From JBEKYD01 sp049509915 (GTDB lineage: Bacteria; Acidobacteriota; Terriglobia; Bryobacterales; Bryobacteraceae): DNA of 11,297 bases. The notes beneath the pieces were generated by a model, which saw only the letters and a list, made by a program, of their open reading frames with translations, searched no databases and was not told the origin of the DNA. The stretch lies in contig JBEKZL010000238.1 of NCBI GenBank assembly GCA_049509915.1, forward strand, positions 1-11,297, read 5' to 3'. Positions 6,740-11,297 of the stretch are shown in pieces (within the stretch, counting starts at the first letter, position 1; each line of letters begins with the position of its first letter). The position numbers and the translations under genes were made by a program.

Positions 6740-8161
6740 GTGGCCGAAAATACCTACGACTCCATCCCATACCCAACTTTCCCTCGCCTGACCACCCATC
6801 CCGACCGCATGGCGGCCGTCGCCCTGCTGTTCGGCATGAAGCCCGCCCCGGTCGACCGCTGCCGCGTGCTCGAAATCGGCTGCGGCGACGCCGGTAATCT
6901 CCTGCCGATGGCCTACGGCTTGCCGCGGAGCCGATTCGTCGGCATCGACCTCGCCGAAGAGCCCATTGCCCGCGCGCAGACCGATATACGCACCCTGGGC
7001 CTCGCGAATCTCGAAGTCGCCGCCCGCGACCTGCGCGATCTCGGCCCCGAAATCGGCGAATTCGATTTCATCATTGCCCACGGCGTCTACTCCTGGGTGC
7101 CGGAGGACGTGCGCGACCGCCTGCTGGCGCTGTGCCGCCAACGCCTGGCGCCCGCCGGCGTCGCTTTGGTCAGCTACAACCTCTATCCCGGCCGCCACAT
7201 CCGCCAGATGCTGCGCGAGATGATGTTCCACCACACCCACGGCGACGCGCCGCGCGAACGCGTCGATCGCGCCCGCTGGTTCCTCGATTGGCTCGCCAAG
7301 TCCTGCCTGGCCCCGCCCACTTTCCGCAAGCTCATCGAGGAAGACGCGGCAACCCTGCTCGCCTATACCGATGGCGGCCTGGCTCACGACGACCTTTCCG
7401 AGGTCAACCACCCGCTCTACTTTCGCGATTTCGTGGCGCACGCCGCCGCCCACGGCCTTCAATACCTTGGCGATACCTCTATCGACCGCATGTTCGACCC
7501 GCGCGGGCTGCTCGCCTGGCTCCCCGACGACCGCCTCGAACGCGAACAGTATACCGATTTCCTCTACCTGCGCTCCTTCCGCCATACCCTTCTCTGCCGC
7601 GAAGAAGTGCCGCTGGTGCCTTCGCCCCGCCCCGAAACCATGGAGCGGCTCTGTTTCTCGGCGCCTTACAAGATGGTGGATGGCAATCTGGAAGGCGCCG
7701 GCGGCATCCGCATCGGCGTCAACCAGCCTTCGGTGGAAGCCGTCGCGCGGGCCATGGGGGCCTGCTATCCGCTGCCCGTCACGTTTCAGGAGCTGCTTCC
7801 TTACGCGGGCAGCGCCGGCGAGTTGCGCGAAATGCTCTTGGCCCTGATTTCGGTGGGCTTCGCGGAGTGCCACGCCTACGGCTTCCCCTGCCAGGATTCC
7901 GTCAGCCGGCGGCCGCGCGCTACCGCTCTTGCCCGCTACCAGGCCCAACGCTCGCCGCAGCTAACCAACGTGATTCACAACCTCATCCATATGGATGAAT
8001 TCGGCCGCCGCCTGGTGCTGTTGCTCGATGGCACACGAGATCGCGCCGCCTTGGCCCGAGACCTTGCCGCCGGTCCCGATCCGCCCAATCCGGAAGAAAT
8101 AGCCGCCCTGCTGCCCGAGCGCCTCCGGCAGTTCGCCACCCTCGGACTGCTTGAAGGGTAG
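6740..8161 (+). CDS. SAM-dependent methyltransferase with PKMT-type regulatory domain
   Basis: A 473-residue protein. It opens with the family's N-terminal pattern YDSIPYPTFPRLTTHPDR (6-23). A Rossmann-type class I methyltransferase follows: motif I VLEIGCGDAGN (43-53) binds SAM, GIDLAEEPI (68-76) carries the acidic residue for the ribose, and IIAHGVYSWVP (111-121) is the post-motif. The middle part (about 218-300, EVNHPLYFRDF to EEVPLVP) fits the methyltransferase regulatory domain (PF10119), known also from rickettsial protein-lysine methyltransferases. The C-terminal part (about 330-473) looks like the winged-helix region of the same group. Protein lysine methylation is therefore a reasonable guess, but the substrate is unknown. 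The GTG at 6740 is chosen because homology begins at residue 6; it has no Shine-Dalgarno site. CATAAT (6727-6732) lies seven bases upstream, so a leaderless transcript is conceivable. Confidence 0.88.
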   Translation: MAENTYDSIPYPTFPRLTTHPDRMAAVALLFGMKPAPVDRCRVLEIGCGDAGNLLPMAYGLPRSRFVGIDLAEEPIARAQTDIRTLGLANLEVAARDLRDLGPEIGEFDFIIAHGVYSWVPEDVRDRLLALCRQRLAPAGVALVSYNLYPGRHIRQMLREMMFHHTHGDAPRERVDRARWFLDWLAKSCLAPPTFRKLIEEDAATLLAYTDGGLAHDDLSEVNHPLYFRDFVAHAAAHGLQYLGDTSIDRMFDPRGLLAWLPDDRLEREQYTDFLYLRSFRHTLLCREEVPLVPSPRPETMERLCFSAPYKMVDGNLEGAGGIRIGVNQPSVEAVARAMGACYPLPVTFQELLPYAGSAGELREMLLALISVGFAECHAYGFPCQDSVSRRPRATALARYQAQRSPQLTNVIHNLIHMDEFGRRLVLLLDGTRDRAALARDLAAGPDPPNPEEIAALLPERLRQFATLGLLEG

Positions 8162-8180
8162 GCCGGACCCCCGGGTTCGC

Positions 8181-8204
8181 AGCCGACCCCCCGGTCGGCT
8201 TTTT
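8181..8204 (+). terminator. Rho-independent terminator of the methyltransferase gene
   Basis: AGCCGACC (8181-8188) pairs perfectly with GGTCGGCT (8193-8200) around the loop cccc, and T continues to 8204. It starts 20 bases after the stop codon and isolates the gene from the ABC operon. Confidence 0.9.
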
Positions 8205-8456
8205 GCCTGAGATTTTCTGGTGCCCCGGAAAACGGCGGTACCGCTGCCCACGCTGACCAAATCGGTCAAGGGCATCACAGCGAAGCGTGCCAACGCGATG
8301 TTGGGATTGACCGGTGCTCCTTTCTGGCAACAAGAGAGCTACGACCGTCTTGTGCGCAATCGCCACGAGTTTGCAAGATATGGACGTACATCGAACAAAA
8401 CCCCGTCCGAGCGGGGCTGGTGCCTGAGGCCGGCGAGTATCGGTGGTCGAGCGCAT

Positions 8457-8508
8457 GGGCGACCGGGGGGTCGCCCGCGGTCCAGGGGGACCGCCCTACG
8501 GGGCGCCC
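8457..8508. repeat. Cluster of GC-rich palindromes near the RAYT 3' end
   Basis: GGGCGACC (8457-8464) pairs with GGTCGCCC (8469-8476) around gggg. Next, GCGGTCC (8477-8483) pairs with GGACCGC (8488-8494) around aggg. Then GGGCGCCC (8501-8508) is a perfect 8-base palindrome. Two hairpins in direct contact beside a RAYT remnant is the arrangement expected of REP/BIME-type units. No second full copy is visible in the window, so the REP label is provisional. Confidence 0.5.
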
Positions 8509-8512
8509 GCGT

Positions 8513-8542
8513 TTGACAAGCCTCCGCGACCGTCCTTATGAT
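8513..8542 (+). promoter_or_regulatory. Near-consensus sigma-70-type promoter of the ABC operon
   Basis: TTGACA (8513-8518, 6 of 6) and TATGAT (8537-8542, 5 of 6) are 18 bases apart, the best promoter match in the window. The start would be near 8549, giving a leader of about 95 bases to the ATG at 8644. That leader holds AAGGAG (8556-8561) with no start codon behind it, and a small GGCG-tttt-CGCC hairpin (8569-8580). Confidence 0.7.
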
Positions 8543-8643
8543 ATAGATTCACATTAAGGAGCCGTTTCGGCGTTTTCGCCTTACAAGCATTTACACGCCC
8601 AAATGGCCGTATTCACGTCTGTCAAGACTGGAACAGAATCGTT

Positions 8644-9671
<1,028 letters not shown>

Positions 9672-9675
<4 letters not shown>

Positions 9676-10439
9676 AGAACGTACTCCTCATCTGTACCAA
9701 GGAAGTCAAGAGCTACTTCGTTTCGCCCATCGCCTATCTCCTGATGGCGTTCTTCGGGCTCATCTTCGGAGTCGGCTTTTACACCGCCACCCGCCAGCTC
9801 ATGCAATACAGCTTTCAAATGCAAATGCAGGGCGGCGGGCCATCCATGAATGTCAACGAGCAGATCATCCGTCCGCTGCTCGGCTTCGCTTCCACCATCG
9901 CCCTGTTCCTGGTGCCCATGATCACCATGCGCCTCTTCGCCGAAGAGAAAAAAACCGGCACCATCGAGCTGCTGCTCACTTCCCCGGTCCGGGATCTGGA
10001 TATCGTGATTGGCAAGTGGGCCGGCGCCATGGCGCTTTACCTCTGCGTGCTGGGCATGTCGGTGCTCGACGTAGCCATGCTCTTCGCCTGGGGCAAACCG
10101 GATTGGAAGCCCGTGCTGGTAGCCTACCTTGGGCTGATCCTACAAGGCGGCGTTCTGCTCGCGGTCGGCGCTTTCATCTCCACCATGACCAAGAACCAGA
10201 TCATCGCCGGCGGCGTCACCTTCTTCGTCTGCCTGCTGCTGTGGCTGCTGAGCTGGTTCACGGAATTCAATTCCAGCGCCGTCTCCCAGGTGGTCAACTA
10301 CCTTTCCATCGTGACCCACTTCGATAATTTTGCCAAGGGCGTGCTCGATTCCAAGGACGTTGTCTTCTACCTCTCGTTCATCTTCTTCGGCTTGTTCCTG
10401 ACCTCCCGGTCCATGGAATCGCTGCGATGGAGGTCATAA
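9672..10439 (+). CDS. ABC-2 type permease, GldF-like
   Basis: A 255-residue membrane protein with about six helices, the usual size of ABC-2 permeases of the GldF/NosY type. The diagnostic segment FAEEKKTGTIELLLTSPV (residues 89-106), after helix 2, is the coupling region found across this family. The N-terminal helix (about 17-38) is followed by a Met/Gln/Gly-rich loop with QMQMQGGG (about 49-56). It starts with GTG at 9672, overlapping the ATPase stop by four bases, with GGAGG (9657-9661) ten bases upstream. With the ATPase and the next protein it forms an ATPase-permease-auxiliary unit. In Flavobacterium such a set is linked to gliding and secretion, but in most bacteria the substrate is unknown. 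Gliding must not be assumed here. Confidence 0.92.
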
Positions 10440-10445
10440 CTCGAA

Positions 10446-11297
10446 ATGAATACGGAATGGATTAAGACCCGTCAGACCAGGTACTCGGCCTACGTAACGG
10501 TTTACGTGGTGGTGGTGCTCGCCGTGCTCGGGGCGATCAATTTCCTGGCCAATCGCTACGACAAGAGTTACGATTCGACCGCCAACAAGCAATTTACTCT
10601 CTCCGACCAGACCCTCAAAGTGGCCGATGGCCTCAAGCGCGACATACACTTCACTTACTTCGGCGATTCGGGCACCTTCGGCCAGCCCGGCGGTCCCAAG
10701 GATCTGCTCGACCGCTATGCCGCGCTCTCGCCCAAAATCCACATCGAATATATCGACCCGGTCCGCAAACCGCAGCAGGCCAAGGCCGCCGGCTATCGCT
10801 CCGACGCCGTGGTGATGGTGGACAACGGGCCGCGCCGGGAAGCCGCCAAAAGCCTGACCGAGGAAGAAGTCACCGGTGCGATGATCCGGTCGCTCAAGTC
10901 CGGCGAACGGAACGTCTGTTTCGTGAATGCCGCTGGCGAACGCTCTATCGATAACGAGGCCGGCGACGGGTACTCCCTGCTCAAGCAACTCCTCCAGCGC
11001 GACAATTATAAGCCGCGCAGCGAAACTCTCAGGCCGGCCGCCGCGGCCAACGCCAAGCCCATGGCCATCGGCCAGGCGGCGCCCGCCGGCAACGTCGAAG
11101 TCCCCAAGGATTGCACCGTGCTGGTGGTCGGCGGCCCGCAGCTCGCCTATCCGAAACCCATTGTCGACGCCATCAAAACCTACGTCGAAGGCGGCGGCCG
11201 CGCGCTCATCATGGTGGACAACACCCTGCGCCTCGGCCGCAGCGAACCGGCCGCTGAGAATCCCGACCTGCTGGCCCTGCTGGCTGGCTGGGGCGTG
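10446..11297 (+). CDS. GldG-like ABC auxiliary protein, partial
   Basis: The first 284 codons; the frame is open to the right edge. An N-terminal membrane helix (about 14-36, YSAYVTVYVVVVLAVLGAIN) is followed by DSTANKQFTLSDQT (43-56), the pattern that begins the periplasmic domain of GldG-type proteins. Further family-like segments are DLLDRYAALSPKIHIEYIDP (about 86-105) and the beta-alpha stretch around VLVVGGPQ and ALIMVDN (about 225-261). This matches the ABC-type uncharacterised transport domain (PF09822). Such proteins are anchored in the inner membrane and work with the adjacent permease; their exact role is unknown. The ATG at 10446 has GGAGGT (10429-10434) upstream, inside the end of the permease gene, with only six bases between the two genes. 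A C-terminal membrane helix would be expected beyond the window. Confidence 0.9.
   Translation, partial: MNTEWIKTRQTRYSAYVTVYVVVVLAVLGAINFLANRYDKSYDSTANKQFTLSDQTLKVADGLKRDIHFTYFGDSGTFGQPGGPKDLLDRYAALSPKIHIEYIDPVRKPQQAKAAGYRSDAVVMVDNGPRREAAKSLTEEEVTGAMIRSLKSGERNVCFVNAAGERSIDNEAGDGYSLLKQLLQRDNYKPRSETLRPAAAANAKPMAIGQAAPAGNVEVPKDCTVLVVGGPQLAYPKPIVDAIKTYVEGGGRALIMVDNTLRLGRSEPAAENPDLLALLAGWGV

Larger units (their letters stand above)
8211..8557 (+). pseudogene. REP-associated tyrosine transposase (RAYT) remnant, truncated and frameshifted
   Basis: The frame of 8211-8374 encodes LTKSVKGITAKRANAMLG and then GAPFWQQESYDRLVRNRHEF, the conserved second half of RAYT (Y1_Tnp, HUH-type) transposases. The homology then jumps frame: from 8375 the next frame reads IWTYIEQNPVRAGLVPEAGE and then YRWSSAW, the family's usual C-terminal block. 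A single-base loss near 8373-8374 explains the break. The N-terminal half with the catalytic HUH pair is absent; upstream lies the methyltransferase terminator and an in-frame stop at 8208-8210. The second frame runs on to a TAA at 8555-8557, beyond the conserved part. RAYTs are thought to mobilise REP palindromes; this copy cannot be active. Family identity is by recognised motifs and is strong; the exact left end is uncertain. Confidence 0.85.

Noticed and set aside
6734..7948. Minus-strand open frame of about 404 codons
   Set aside because: Antisense to the methyltransferase gene; composition is typical of a shadow frame and no motif was recognised.
8220..8516. A 98-residue hypothetical protein starting at GTG 8220
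   Set aside because: Only its first half matches RAYT; the rest is out of frame with the conserved C-terminal block, so it is a pseudogene fragment.
8556..8561. AAGGAG as the ribosome binding site of a leader peptide
   Set aside because: No ATG, GTG or TTG follows at a usable distance.

Overview
The window looks like a chromosomal segment of a GC-rich Acidobacteriota, possibly of the Solibacter/Bryobacter type. The main clue is a secreted protein of the VWFA-related type that is abundant in that phylum. Supporting clues are a Tat-exported GH2 glycosidase, a PKMT-type methyltransferase and a GldA-like ABC operon. The assignment is inferred from gene content; no rRNA or other phylogenetic marker is present. 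I see no CRISPR array, tRNA, rRNA, prophage or recognisable defence cassette.

Layout. 1-1487 (minus): 5' part of a GH2 beta-galactosidase-type enzyme with a Tat signal, running off the left edge. 1488-1649: divergent intergenic gap with an inverted repeat. 1650-3020 (plus): APC-family permease. 3089-3502 (plus): small secreted STN-like protein with its own promoter and ribosome binding site. 3518-4684 (minus): secreted VWFA-related protein, convergent with it across 15 bases. 4685-4892: divergent intergenic region with several dyads. 4893-6362 (plus): HtrA/DegP-type periplasmic protease with two PDZ domains, closed by a strong rho-independent terminator. 6410-6739: long AT-rich and then hairpin-rich leader. 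6740-8161 (plus): SAM-dependent methyltransferase with a PKMT-type regulatory region, closed by a second clear terminator. 8211-8557: decayed 3' part of a REP-associated tyrosine transposase (RAYT), truncated and frameshifted, with short GC palindromes near its end. 8644-11297 (plus): operon of a GldA-like ABC ATPase, an ABC-2 permease and the start of a GldG-like auxiliary protein, running off the right edge and driven by a near-consensus sigma-70-type promoter lying in the tail of the RAYT remnant.

Functional picture. Most genes concern the cell envelope or exported proteins: sugar hydrolysis, solute uptake, periplasmic quality control and an envelope ABC complex. They do not form one pathway; only the ABC genes are clearly co-transcribed. 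The least explained parts are the noncoding ones: the methyltransferase leader, whose two hairpins share a strand and could switch, and the RAYT remnant with its palindromes next to a promoter.
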